A stretch of DNA of 64,000 nucleotides from Saccharothrix sp. NRRL B-16314 (GTDB taxonomy: Bacteria > Actinomycetota > Actinomycetes > Mycobacteriales > Pseudonocardiaceae), in assembly GCF_000716595.1 (NCBI RefSeq), contig NZ_JNXC01000008.1:124001-188000 (forward strand). The letters run 5' to 3'. Each line of letters starts with the position of its first letter. The stretch's first letter is position 1. A program made the translations under genes and the position numbers. Positions 7,576 through 14,727 of this stretch are shown here, piece by piece. Under the pieces are notes generated by a model. That model did no database searches. It had not been told where the DNA came from and saw nothing but the letters and a program-made list of their open reading frames with translations.

Positions 7576-8327
7576 GGTTCCCGCATCCGGGACCTGAGCA
7601 CGTCGAACTCGCACCCCGGCGCGTCCGGGTCGAAGCCGTGCTCGATCAGCCAGCGCGCCGCCACCAGGCTGCGCAGTGACCACCAGGCGCGGATCACGTC
7701 CCGGTCCGCGCCGGGACCGTAGCCGGCGAGCAGGTAGTCCAGGCGTTCCTCGTGCCCGAGCGTCAGGGTGGCGAGGTCGAACATGGCGTCGCCGGGGGCG
7801 GCCTCGGACCAGTCGATGACGCCGGTGACCTCGTCGCCGTCGACGAACACGTGGGTGATCTGCAAGTCGCCGTGGATGAACACCGGTTTCCACGGCCGGA
7901 GCGCGGCCTCGGCGATCTCCCGGTTGCGCCGGATCACCTCGGCGGGCAGCACGGCGTTGGCGAGCAGCCACGCGCACTCGCTGTCGAGGTCCGCCGCCAC
8001 GTCGTCGAGCCTGGTGCCCGGCCACGGTGGCAGCGGCGCATCGTGCAGCCGCCGGATGGCGGCACCCGTCGCAGCCCACGCCGCCGGCGACGCGGTCGAC
8101 GGTTCGCCGAGGAGGCCGAGCGCCTTGCCGGGCACGGCGGCGATCGCGAGCACGGGCGGTTCGCGCCAGAGGACCGCCGGGGTCGGTACCGGCACCATGG
8201 CCATCGCCCGCACCTCGACGTCGGCGTGCGCCGGATCGCCGTCGACCTTCAGGAACACGTCGCCGACGCGCAGCGTCGCACGCTGCCTGTGGGCGACGAC
8301 GACCGCAACCTCTTCCACACCGGCCAT
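7572..8327 (-). CDS. Aminoglycoside phosphotransferase-family protein
   Basis: The 251-residue protein has an APH/choline-kinase-like fold. The catalytic loop reads HGDLQITHVFVDGDEVTGVIDW, with the Brenner-motif aspartate present and IDWSEA as the DFG equivalent. The usual metal-ligand asparagine of HxDxxxxN is His here. Family members phosphorylate small hydroxylated substrates with ATP; resistance is not implied. It lies 69 bp downstream of the gene at 8397-8873 on the same strand and may share its transcript. The ATG has a weak Shine-Dalgarno, and a GTG four codons in is an alternative start. Confidence 0.8.
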   Translation of the reverse strand: MAGVEEVAVVVAHRQRATLRVGDVFLKVDGDPAHADVEVRAMAMVPVPTPAVLWREPPVLAIAAVPGKALGLLGEPSTASPAAWAATGAAIRRLHDAPLPPWPGTRLDDVAADLDSECAWLLANAVLPAEVIRRNREIAEAALRPWKPVFIHGDLQITHVFVDGDEVTGVIDWSEAAPGDAMFDLATLTLGHEERLDYLLAGYGPGADRDVIRAWWSLRSLVAARWLIEHGFDPDAPGCEFDVLRSRMREP

Positions 8328-8396
8328 CCTGGCGGGGATGACCCGTGATGTCGCCGGAATTTGTCGTGCGTGCCGGACTGCGGATCACCTCCGCTC

Positions 8397-8873
8397 CTAC
8401 TTGAGCACGTGGAAGTCCGGGTGTGCGTACCACGCTGCCATCGCCGGGGCGTCGAGGTACACGTAGTCGTCGACGCGGATGCAGCGACCCGCATTCTCCA
8501 AGTACCCCAGCACGTCCTCGGAAGGCCGCGCACGGAACTCGACCAACACCCAGCCTTCGGCCCGCTCCGCGACGCGCTGCGCCATCCGGCCCAGCACAGG
8601 TCGACCCGCGAGGTCGCTGACGAAGATGTGCAGCCCGACGGCACAGCTCAACGCCCTGCCGGCCACCCGCTCGATGATCTCCAGTTCCGCCGGTTCGGTC
8701 TCGTGGTCCGGCGGGTCGAGGGAGTAGCTGTAAGGAAGACCGGCCGCGGAGTACCAAGACAACGGGTCGGCCGCATCCCGCTCCATGCCTTCGGCCGCCA
8801 TCCCCGCCACCACGACCGGTTCGACGCGCTCGGCACTGTACGGGGTCAAGACGATCAGCGCTGTTCCACCCAC
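8397..8873 (-). CDS. Hypothetical protein, DUF6368-like
   Basis: The 158-residue soluble protein starts GTG (GGTALIVLTPYSAERVEP). It has a central segment GRPVLGRMAQRVAERAEGWVLVEF and ends with WYAHPDFHVLK. The mid-segment and the W-x-HPDF ending resemble DUF6368-type actinobacterial proteins from memory; this was not searched. No signal peptide, membrane helix or catalytic motif is visible. It precedes the phosphotransferase-like gene on the same strand. Confidence 0.65.
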   Translation of the reverse strand: MGGTALIVLTPYSAERVEPVVVAGMAAEGMERDAADPLSWYSAAGLPYSYSLDPPDHETEPAELEIIERVAGRALSCAVGLHIFVSDLAGRPVLGRMAQRVAERAEGWVLVEFRARPSEDVLGYLENAGRCIRVDDYVYLDAPAMAAWYAHPDFHVLK

Positions 8874-9059
8874 GGAAAGGATTATGGCGGCACCGACCTC
8901 GGCCGGCGCCCTCGCAGCAGCGGCGCCCTCGCAGCAGCAGCGCTCGCCGCGGAGGGTGGTCCGCCGCTCAGTCGGCGAACGCGGCCACGTACGACGCCAC
9001 GCACGGCTCCGGCATCCGTCGACGTCACGACGTTGCCGCCGACGGATGCCGACATCGTC

Positions 9060-9464
9060 CTACTGGCTGATCGCGGTCACGCGGATCTCGATGCGCATCT
9101 TCGGGTTGCCGAGAGCGGTGACCCCGCTCTCGGTCCAGATGGGCGCGCGGTCGCCCATGCGCAGGCGGAACTGCTCGACCATCACCCGGTTGTGCTCCTC
9201 GAAGCCGTTCTCGAGCACGTGATACGAGTTCACGTGCACGACGTCGGCCCACGTCGCCCCGGCGGTTCGCAGCGTCCGCTCGACGTTGTCGAACGCCCGG
9301 ACGATCTCGTCCTCCAGCGCCTCGGGGAACTCGAACTCGTCGTCCCAGCCGCCCTGCCCGGAAATCTCGACCCGGTCACCGATGCGCACCGCCTGGCTGT
9401 AGTGCATGTCCCGCAGCTGCTTCTCGCCGTACCCCGGCGTCGCGAAGAACTCGATCTCGGCCAT
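9060..9464 (-). CDS. RidA (YjgF/UK114) family protein
   Basis: The 134-residue protein matches the RidA fold: a YSQAVRIGDRVEISGQGGWD segment, an ALEDEIVRAFDNVERTLRTAGATWADVVHVNSYH block and C-terminal MRIEIRVTAIS. RidA proteins hydrolyse reactive imine/enamine intermediates; distal members often serve a specific catabolic or biosynthetic reaction. The ATG at 9464 is preferred because AAGGGGGC lies 5-6 nt upstream; an in-frame GTG lies 15 nt earlier. It diverges from a MarR regulator over 77 bp containing a palindrome (9501-9516), which makes MarR control likely. Confidence 0.92.
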   Translation of the reverse strand: MAEIEFFATPGYGEKQLRDMHYSQAVRIGDRVEISGQGGWDDEFEFPEALEDEIVRAFDNVERTLRTAGATWADVVHVNSYHVLENGFEEHNRVMVEQFRLRMGDRAPIWTESGVTALGNPKMRIEIRVTAISQ

Positions 9465-9500
9465 GGTTGCCCCCTTCACTCCGTGATCGACGCTATCATG

Positions 9501-9516
9501 ACTTCAAGCTTGGAGT
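9501..9516. promoter_or_regulatory. Candidate MarR operator
   Basis: The 16-bp near-palindrome ACTTCAAGCTTGGAGT is centred on AAGCTT and has one mismatched pair. It lies 37 bp from the RidA start and 26 bp from the MarR start, a good position for a repressor of both promoters. Confidence 0.6.
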
Positions 9517-9541
9517 AATTTCCGCTGGGGAGGGTGCCGCG

Positions 9542-10000
9542 ATGAAGGGAACGGGCGGGCTGACCGCCGACGAGAAGCAGGCCTGGACCGGCCTGGTCTC
9601 GTTGATGCTGCTACTGCCCTGCCGACTCGAAGCGCCGCTGCAACAGGCCGCGGGCCTGTCCCTGTTCGACTACCTGGTGCTCAGCCACGTGTCGGAGGCA
9701 CCGGCCCGGAGCATCCGGATGAGCGAGCTGGCCCACCTGGCCAACGGTTCCCTGTCCCGCCTGTCCAACGTGGTCAAGCGCTTCGAGCAACGCGGCTGGA
9801 TCACCCGCTCACCCGATCCCGACGACGGCCGGTGCACGCTCGCGACCCTGACCGACGAGGGCTACGAGGTGGTCGTCGCCGCCGCACCCACGCACCTGCG
9901 CACGGTCCGCGAACTGGTGCTGGACCCGTTGACGGCCACCGACTTGCGCGCGCTGGTCCGCATCGCCGCGAAGCTGAGCGTGGCGATCCCACCGCCCTGA
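9542..10000 (+). CDS. MarR-family transcriptional regulator
   Basis: The 152-residue protein has the MarR winged-helix core: MSELAHLANGSLSRLSNVVKRFE recognition region and the wing SPDPDDGRCTLATLTDEGYEVV (about residues 57-118). GGGGAGGG precedes the ATG at 9542. It is divergent from the RidA gene and probably represses it and itself through the palindrome at 9501-9516. The ligand is unknown. Confidence 0.92.
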   Translation: MKGTGGLTADEKQAWTGLVSLMLLLPCRLEAPLQQAAGLSLFDYLVLSHVSEAPARSIRMSELAHLANGSLSRLSNVVKRFEQRGWITRSPDPDDGRCTLATLTDEGYEVVVAAAPTHLRTVRELVLDPLTATDLRALVRIAAKLSVAIPPP

Positions 10001-10174
10001 CCACGACACCACCCGGCCGCTCCACTGTCCCGATCGCCGCGAACGCCAGGTCCGTCGCCGTGACGGGCTTCCCCTCCGCCGCGAGCCAGACCGGCGAGCT
10101 TGACGATCGTCACCTGGGGCTGGTGCCGGATGGTCGGCAGAACCGGAGTCGTGCGGCGTGGTGTGGCGGTGGCG

Positions 10175-10483
10175 TCAGTCCTTCAAGGGATCGTGTCCCC
10201 AGTTCATCAGCGAGTAGCGCCACCTCGTGTGCTCCACGTCCCCGTCCGGGCGCTGCGCGAGGTGCCGGTGGACGTAGCCGACGACCTTGCGCATGTGCTC
10301 GCGGTCGTCGTCGGTCACCTCGTCCTCCTTCTTCCGCAGCAGTTCCACGATCCGCCTACCGGACTCGTGCCCCACCGACTCCCCACCATCGGACTGGCCG
10401 ACCGACTGGGACTCTTCGGTCTTCAGCCACCGCTCCAACTCCGCCGCCGTCATGTTCACGGCGTCCTCGAACTCGCCGCTCAC
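10175..10483 (-). CDS. DUF3140 domain-containing protein
   Basis: This 102-residue soluble protein carries the DUF3140 pattern: FEDAVNMTAAELERWLKTEES, GRRIVELLRKKEDEVTDDD, HMRKVVGYVHRHLAQRP and RWRYSLMNWGHDP. The GTG start at 10483 overlaps the stop of the DUF2945 gene as GTGA, so the pair is coupled. Such pairs recur in bacteria but have no assigned biochemical role; the charged, helix-rich sequence could bind nucleic acid. Confidence 0.9.
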   Translation of the reverse strand: MSGEFEDAVNMTAAELERWLKTEESQSVGQSDGGESVGHESGRRIVELLRKKEDEVTDDDREHMRKVVGYVHRHLAQRPDGDVEHTRWRYSLMNWGHDPLKD

Positions 10484-10695
10484 GAGTCGTCCTCCAGCGC
10501 AGTCGGCTTGTGCACCGCGTCCTTGCCACTCTTGTCACTGCGCACCCGGTACTGCGGCTCCTCCTCCGACGCCCGCACCGTCCTGCCCGCGGCTTCGGTG
10601 TCCTCGGTGATCTCCTCGACCACCTCACCGTGCACCGTCTGCCCGTGACTGGACCAGGTCACTTCGTCACCCTTGTCGAACTTCTCCTCACCCAT
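10480..10695 (-). CDS. DUF2945 (tudor-like) small protein
   Basis: The 71-residue protein starts MGEEKFDKGDEVTWSSHG and contains HGEVVEEI, PQYRVRSDKSGKDAVHKPTAL: a small SH3/tudor-like beta barrel known as DUF2945. The ATG at 10695 is chosen because family members begin with this K/F-x-GD motif and AGGA lies 8 nt upstream; an ATG three codons earlier is possible. First gene of a two-gene operon with the DUF3140 gene. Confidence 0.88.
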   Translation of the reverse strand: MGEEKFDKGDEVTWSSHGQTVHGEVVEEITEDTEAAGRTVRASEEEPQYRVRSDKSGKDAVHKPTALEDDS

Positions 10696-11302
10696 GCCGA
10701 CCATCCTGTGTCGTCCCACCGTGCCCCGCACGACGGTCACCCGTCGGCCAGGCGTCCGACGCGCTGGTTACACCCGGAGGGATGGCGACCTCCCGCGTTC
10801 CACTCGCCCGATGCCATCCGCGGTGCGGCGCCGGCCGTGCACTCACGGCGACCACACCGCGGCGCAATGTCCCTGATAGGGCCATGGAGCTGATGGATCG
10901 GGTGAACCCACCCGTCGACGCCTCCGACCGGGCGGGGGACGGCATTAGCGTCTTCGAGGTCGGCTGTCGATGCGCGAGGAGGTCTCCGGATGCGCAGGGT
11001 CCACCGCCGCCGCGTCGTCGGCCGTCCTGTTCGTGACGGCCCGGGTCTCAACCCGACAGGAGTCCCCGGACAGGCGGGCTGATCGACCCCTGAGACGGCG
11101 AGCGCCGCACGTTCCCGTTGCCGGACAACGGTTACCTGGAACGCCCCCGCGTCGCCGGACAAGGGCTCGGCGCTACGGCAGGGATCGAACCGCGGGTATC
11201 AGGCCATGCGGCCATCCGACCGACCGTGTCACCGGGATCTTCCGGCTGCCCGACGCAGATGTTCCACGACCAAGACCATCCCGACTGAGAGGAACGTGCA
11301 CC
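10696..11302. other. Intergenic stretch without a supported gene
   Basis: About 600 bp between the divergent DUF2945 gene and the excalibur-protein gene. No frame shows a credible domain with a ribosome-binding site. A minus-strand frame from 11162 begins with a weakly STAS-like stretch (FQVTVVRQRERAALAVSG) that soon becomes low complexity. A T-loop-like sequence near 11180 does not fold as tRNA. The promoters of both flanking operons must be here. Confidence 0.5.
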
Positions 11303-11704
11303 ATGCTGCTTTCCAGATTCGTCGGCGCCGCCGTGCTCGCGGCCAGTGCCGCGCTGCCCGTCGCCGGGTTCGCGAACGCGCAGGACGATCGCGACTGCCC
11401 GGACTTCAGCAGCCAAGCCGAAGCACAGCGGTTCTTCGATGCCGCCTCGGTCAACTACCACCGGCTCGACGCCGACAACGACGGCATCGCTTGCGAAGAA
11501 CGTCCGGCGCCCAGCCTCATCCCGACTTCCCGCCGGACCCAGGCTCCCGCACCGCCCGTCGGGGCGATCGACACGGGTGACGGCTCCACGGTCGACGACT
11601 TGACCTCTGACGACTCGCGCACCCTTCCAGTCCTCCTCGGGCTGGCCGGGATCGGCGCAGCCTCCGCTTTTGTCGCTACCCGGCGCGCACGGAGGAGCAA
11701 CTAG
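11303..11704 (+). CDS. Excalibur calcium-binding domain surface protein
   Basis: The 133-residue precursor has a signal peptide (about 1-27, ending AGFANA). An excalibur domain follows at about residues 28-66 (DRDCPDFSSQAEAQRFFDA; LDADNDGIACEE), whose DxDxDG loop and two cysteines bind calcium. After a Pro/Ser-rich spacer there is a C-terminal membrane helix and an ARRARRS tail. No clear LPxTG is seen before the helix, although the next gene, 3 bp away, encodes a sortase. The ATG follows GAGAGGAACGTGCACC. Confidence 0.85.
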   Translation: MLLSRFVGAAVLAASAALPVAGFANAQDDRDCPDFSSQAEAQRFFDAASVNYHRLDADNDGIACEERPAPSLIPTSRRTQAPAPPVGAIDTGDGSTVDDLTSDDSRTLPVLLGLAGIGAASAFVATRRARRSN

Positions 11705-11707
11705 CGC

Positions 11708-12445
11708 ATGCGCACCCGCTCGGGCCGCCGACCCCGCCGGAGCACGAGAGTTCGGCTGGCGGGGCTGGCAGCGGCCATCGGCTTGGCGGTTCTGACGGGC
11801 ACCGACGACGTCGACCAGGCCGACCCGGTCCACGCGTCCCACCCGACCGTCGACACCTCGACGCACGAACCGGCCGGCACTGCGCCCGCGCCCGACACCC
11901 CACAAGACGCACCACAAGGCCCACCGCAGGACGCACCGCCAGACGCACCGCAGACGGTGGTGCTCGACGCAGCCCGCCCGACGCGGCTGACCATCCCCGC
12001 GATCGGCGTCGACGCCGTCGGCATCACCGATCTCGGGCTGCGCGCCGACCGCACCATCGAAGTCCCGCCTGACGCCGAAACCGTGGGCTGGTACCGGAAC
12101 TCCCCGACTCCCGGTGAGAACGGGCCCGCCCTGCTCGCCGCGCACGTCGACTGGCAGAACCGGAAGGGCGTGTTCTACGACCTGCGCAAGTTGCAGCCCG
12201 ACGACCAGGTGACCGTGGAACGGGCCGACGGCTCGGTCGCGTCGTTCACGGTCCGGCGGGTCGAGCAGCACCCGAAGGACCGCTTCCCCACGCAGGCGGT
12301 GTACGGCCACGTCGAGCGCCCCGAGCTGCGGCTCGTCACCTGCGGCGGGCAGTTCGACCGTGCGGCGGGCAGCTACCTGGACAACATCGTGGTCTACGCG
12401 GAGATGACCGGGAGCCGGCACCGCGACGAGGCCTCCGGGCGGTAG
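11708..12445 (+). CDS. Class F sortase
   Basis: The 245-residue membrane-anchored transpeptidase has an N-terminal basic/hydrophobic signal anchor (to about residue 35), a Pro/Asp-rich linker and a sortase barrel. Catalytic residues are visible: His in LLAAHVD, Cys in LVTCGGQFD and Arg in DRAAGSYLDN. Class F sortases are common in actinobacteria and attach or process surface proteins. It starts 3 bp after the excalibur-protein stop, so the two form an operon and that protein is a plausible substrate or partner. Confidence 0.88.
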   Translation: MRTRSGRRPRRSTRVRLAGLAAAIGLAVLTGTDDVDQADPVHASHPTVDTSTHEPAGTAPAPDTPQDAPQGPPQDAPPDAPQTVVLDAARPTRLTIPAIGVDAVGITDLGLRADRTIEVPPDAETVGWYRNSPTPGENGPALLAAHVDWQNRKGVFYDLRKLQPDDQVTVERADGSVASFTVRRVEQHPKDRFPTQAVYGHVERPELRLVTCGGQFDRAAGSYLDNIVVYAEMTGSRHRDEASGR

Positions 12446-12506
12446 ACCGCGAGGCTCCGGTTCGGGTGCCAGGGCCGCATCACATGGCCGGCCACAGGTT
12501 CCGGTG

Positions 12507-12863
12507 TCAGTCGTGGTCCGGTCGGCCGGTCACGCGGTGGTCGGCGGCTTCGATCGCCTCGCCCAACAACCGCCGCACATGGCCGCCGCGCACTCGGTAG
12601 ACCGCGCGACGGCCGTCGCGGCGCACGGCCACCAGGCCGGCCAGCTTCAGCTTCGCCAGGTGCTGTGACACCGCAGGCCGCGCGATCCCGACCGCCTCGG
12701 CCAACGTCGTCACGTCGTACTCCGACCCGCACAGCAGCCACATCATCCGCAGCCGGGTCGGGTCGGCCAGCATCCGGAAGCCGTCCACCGCCGCGTCGAC
12801 GTGACTGCCGTCAGGTAGCTGTTGCCAGTCATGCGTTGTTGCAACGTCGTCGCGTGCGTACAT
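12507..12863 (-). CDS. ArsR/SmtB-family metal-responsive repressor
   Basis: The 118-residue winged-helix regulator contains FRMLADPTRLRMMWLLCGSEYDV, LAEAVGIARPAVSQHLAKLKLAGLV and a wing RRDGRRAVYRV. The single Cys (LLCG) lies at the alpha3 region used for metal sensing in this family. The ATG at 12863 lies inside a candidate operator and has no Shine-Dalgarno, suggesting a leaderless mRNA. It diverges from the MFS transporter gene with a His-rich tail and most likely represses it until metal binds. Confidence 0.88.
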   Translation of the reverse strand: MYARDDVATTHDWQQLPDGSHVDAAVDGFRMLADPTRLRMMWLLCGSEYDVTTLAEAVGIARPAVSQHLAKLKLAGLVAVRRDGRRAVYRVRGGHVRRLLGEAIEAADHRVTGRPDHD

Positions 12864-12874
12864 GAGCACGTATG
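12857..12874. promoter_or_regulatory. Candidate ArsR operator overlapping the start codon
   Basis: Imperfect 18-bp inverted repeat CGTACATGAGCACGTATG (six of nine pairs complementary). It covers the ArsR start codon at 12863 and lies 48 bp before the preferred MFS start. Confidence 0.5.
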
Positions 12875-12921
12875 GTGTCAGCACCCAAGGCAACGCACCA
12901 GTGGATGGGGGTGCGCACGCG

Positions 12922-14262
12922 ATGCTCGCCGTGCTGTCCAACCGCCCGTACCGACGGCTGTTCACCGCACAGGTCCTCGCCCTCACCGGCACCGGGCTGG
13001 CCACCGTCGCCCTCGGTCTGCTCGCCTACGACCTGGCCGGACCGGACGCGGGCGCGGTGCTCGGCACGGCGTTCGCCATCAAGATGGTCGCCTACGTCGG
13101 CATCGGTCCCCTCGCCGGCGCGCTGGCCGCCCGGTTCCCCCGCAAGCCCTTGCTGGTGGCGCTCGACCTCGTGCGCGCCTCGGTCGCGGTGACCCTGCCG
13201 TGGGTGCACGAGGTCTGGCAGGTCTACCTGCTGATCTTCCTGCTGCAAGCCGCGTCCGCGGCGTTCACGCCGACGTTCCAGGCGACCATCCCCGACATCC
13301 TCACCGACGAACGCGACTACACCCGCGCGCTGAGCCTGTCCCGCCTGGCCTACGACCTGGAGAGCCTGCTCAGCCCGCTGCTCGCCGCCGTGGTGCTGCT
13401 GGTCGTCGGCTACGACCTGCTGTTCCTCGGCACCTCGCTCGGGTTCGCCGCCTCGGCGTTGCTGGTGCTCGCCGCAGCGCTGCCGGCCGAGCGCAACGCC
13501 ACCCCGCCGTCGGGACGCACCCTGGCCGCGACGACGCGCGGCATCCGCGTGTACCTGGGCACGCCCCGGTTGCGGGGCCTGCTCGCCGCGCACCTGGCCG
13601 TCGCCGCCGCCGGGTCGATGGTCCTGGTCAACACCGTGGCCTACGTCCGCGACCTGCTCGGCCGGGGCGAAACGGCGGTCGCCCTCGCCCTCGCCGCCTA
13701 CGGCCTCGGTTCCCTGGTCGCCGCGTTGGCCCTGCCCCGCGTCCTGGACCGCCACCCCGACCGCCCGGTCATGCTGCGCGCCTCGGTAGCGCTGGCCGCG
13801 CTGCTGTTCGCCGCCGCCCTGACCACCGCGTTCCTCGACGACCTGCGCTGGCCCGTGCTGCTGGTGCTGTGGGCCGCGATCGGCGCCGCCGGCTCCCTCG
13901 TGCTCACCCCCGGCGGACGCCTCCTGCGGCGCTCGGCGCACCGCCCCGACCTCCCGGCCGTCTTCGCCGCCGACTTCGCGCTCTCCCACGCCTGCTGGCT
14001 GCTCTGCTACCCGCTGGCGGGGTGGCTGGCCTCGACCACCTCGATGACGGCCGCCCTGTCGACCCTCGGTGTCGTGGCCACTGCCGCCGCCGTCGTCGCG
14101 ATCCGCCTGTGGCCCGCCGGCGATCCCGAGGTGATCGAACACGAGCACGACGGGCTCGACACGGCCCACCACCACCTCGACGGCGCGGTCCTGGTCGACG
14201 GACGGCCCAGGCACGCGCACAGCTTCCGCATCGACGACCTGCACACCCGCTGGCCCGCGTGA
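12922..14262 (+). CDS. MFS transporter with His-rich C-terminal tail (probable metal efflux)
   Basis: The 446-residue membrane protein has about 12 hydrophobic segments, begins MLAVLSNRPYRRLF, and belongs to the MFS_1/MFS_3 group. Its cytoplasmic tail is rich in His and acids (EHEHDGLDTAHHHLDG, then RPRHAHSF), unusual for a generic MFS protein and suggestive of metal binding. The open frame reaches back to an ATG at 12862 that overlaps the divergent ArsR start; I prefer 12922 because the typical N-terminus begins here and GGATGGGGG lies upstream. Together with ArsR it forms a metal-inducible efflux pair; the ion is not determinable. Confidence 0.85.
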   Translation: MLAVLSNRPYRRLFTAQVLALTGTGLATVALGLLAYDLAGPDAGAVLGTAFAIKMVAYVGIGPLAGALAARFPRKPLLVALDLVRASVAVTLPWVHEVWQVYLLIFLLQAASAAFTPTFQATIPDILTDERDYTRALSLSRLAYDLESLLSPLLAAVVLLVVGYDLLFLGTSLGFAASALLVLAAALPAERNATPPSGRTLAATTRGIRVYLGTPRLRGLLAAHLAVAAAGSMVLVNTVAYVRDLLGRGETAVALALAAYGLGSLVAALALPRVLDRHPDRPVMLRASVALAALLFAAALTTAFLDDLRWPVLLVLWAAIGAAGSLVLTPGGRLLRRSAHRPDLPAVFAADFALSHACWLLCYPLAGWLASTTSMTAALSTLGVVATAAAVVAIRLWPAGDPEVIEHEHDGLDTAHHHLDGAVLVDGRPRHAHSFRIDDLHTRWPA

Positions 14263-14298
14263 CTCACGCGCCGCTTCGCCGGCGGTCGGGGAACCCGC

Positions 14299-14661
14299 TC
14301 AGCGGGCGACCGCGGAGTCTCCCGCAGGATCTTCCACGGAGTGGCGGTCGATGTGGTCGGCGTGGAACAGGGCCTGCTTGAGCAGCCCGAGGACGTGGTC
14401 GTTGGCCGCGGAGTAGTAGACGAACGTGCCTTCCCGACGACCCTTGACCAGGCCGGCGAGCCGCAGCTTGGCGAGGTGCTGGCTGACCGCGGTGGGTGCC
14501 GCGCCGGCGAGTTCGGCCAGGCACGCCACCGACGACTCGCCCTGGAGCAACGCCCACAGCACCTTGATCCGGGTCGGGTCCGCCAACAGCCGGAACGACT
14601 CGGCGGCCAGGTGCACCTGCTCCTCGTTGGGCATGTCGAAGTCGGACAGCGACGTGTGCAT
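14299..14661 (-). CDS. ArsR/SmtB-family metal-responsive repressor
   Basis: The 120-residue protein contains ESFRLLADPTRIKVLWALLQGESSVACLAEL, AAPTAVSQHLAKLRLAGLVKGRREGTFVYYS and a C-terminal helix with HADHIDRHSVED. The His/Asp-rich alpha5 region (HADHIDRH) is typical of zinc/cobalt-type alpha5 sensors such as SmtB, NmtR or KmtR. It is divergent from the P1B-4 ATPase gene and probably represses it through the sequence at 14709-14720. The start at 14661 has only a weak ribosome-binding site. Confidence 0.92.
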   Translation of the reverse strand: MHTSLSDFDMPNEEQVHLAAESFRLLADPTRIKVLWALLQGESSVACLAELAGAAPTAVSQHLAKLRLAGLVKGRREGTFVYYSAANDHVLGLLKQALFHADHIDRHSVEDPAGDSAVAR

Positions 14662-14690
14662 GCCGCCAGGATACCCACCCGTTCGACTGT

Positions 14691-14720
14691 TTGCGTATCT
14701 GCGTGAATGCGTATATATGC
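14691..14720 (+). promoter_or_regulatory. Promoter and ArsR operator of the P1B-4 ATPase gene
   Basis: TTGCGT (14691-14696) and TATATG (14714-14719) are spaced by 17 bp as -35 and -10 boxes. The near-palindrome GCGTATATATGC (14709-14720) covers the -10. The predicted start point (about 14726-14728) coincides with the GTG start codon at 14728, and no Shine-Dalgarno is present, implying a leaderless transcript. Confidence 0.65.
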
Positions 14721-14727
14721 TAGCAGT

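Noticed and set aside
7572..8327. Aminoglycoside resistance gene
   Set aside because: The fold is APH-like, but an altered Brenner motif and the absence of resistance context do not support a resistance claim.
10737..11162. Minus-strand ORF with a STAS-like first 20 residues
   Set aside because: Only a short stretch is family-like; the rest is Arg/Pro-rich, without a ribosome-binding site, so it is not called.
11160..11240. tRNA-like T-loop sequence on the minus strand
   Set aside because: GGTTCGATCCC is present, but the T-stem does not pair beyond two bases and no acceptor stem, D-arm or anticodon stem can be drawn.
12862..12921. Upstream start for the MFS gene at 12862
   Set aside because: The extra 20 residues are not family-like and the ATG lies in the ArsR operator; 12922 fits the family N-terminus.
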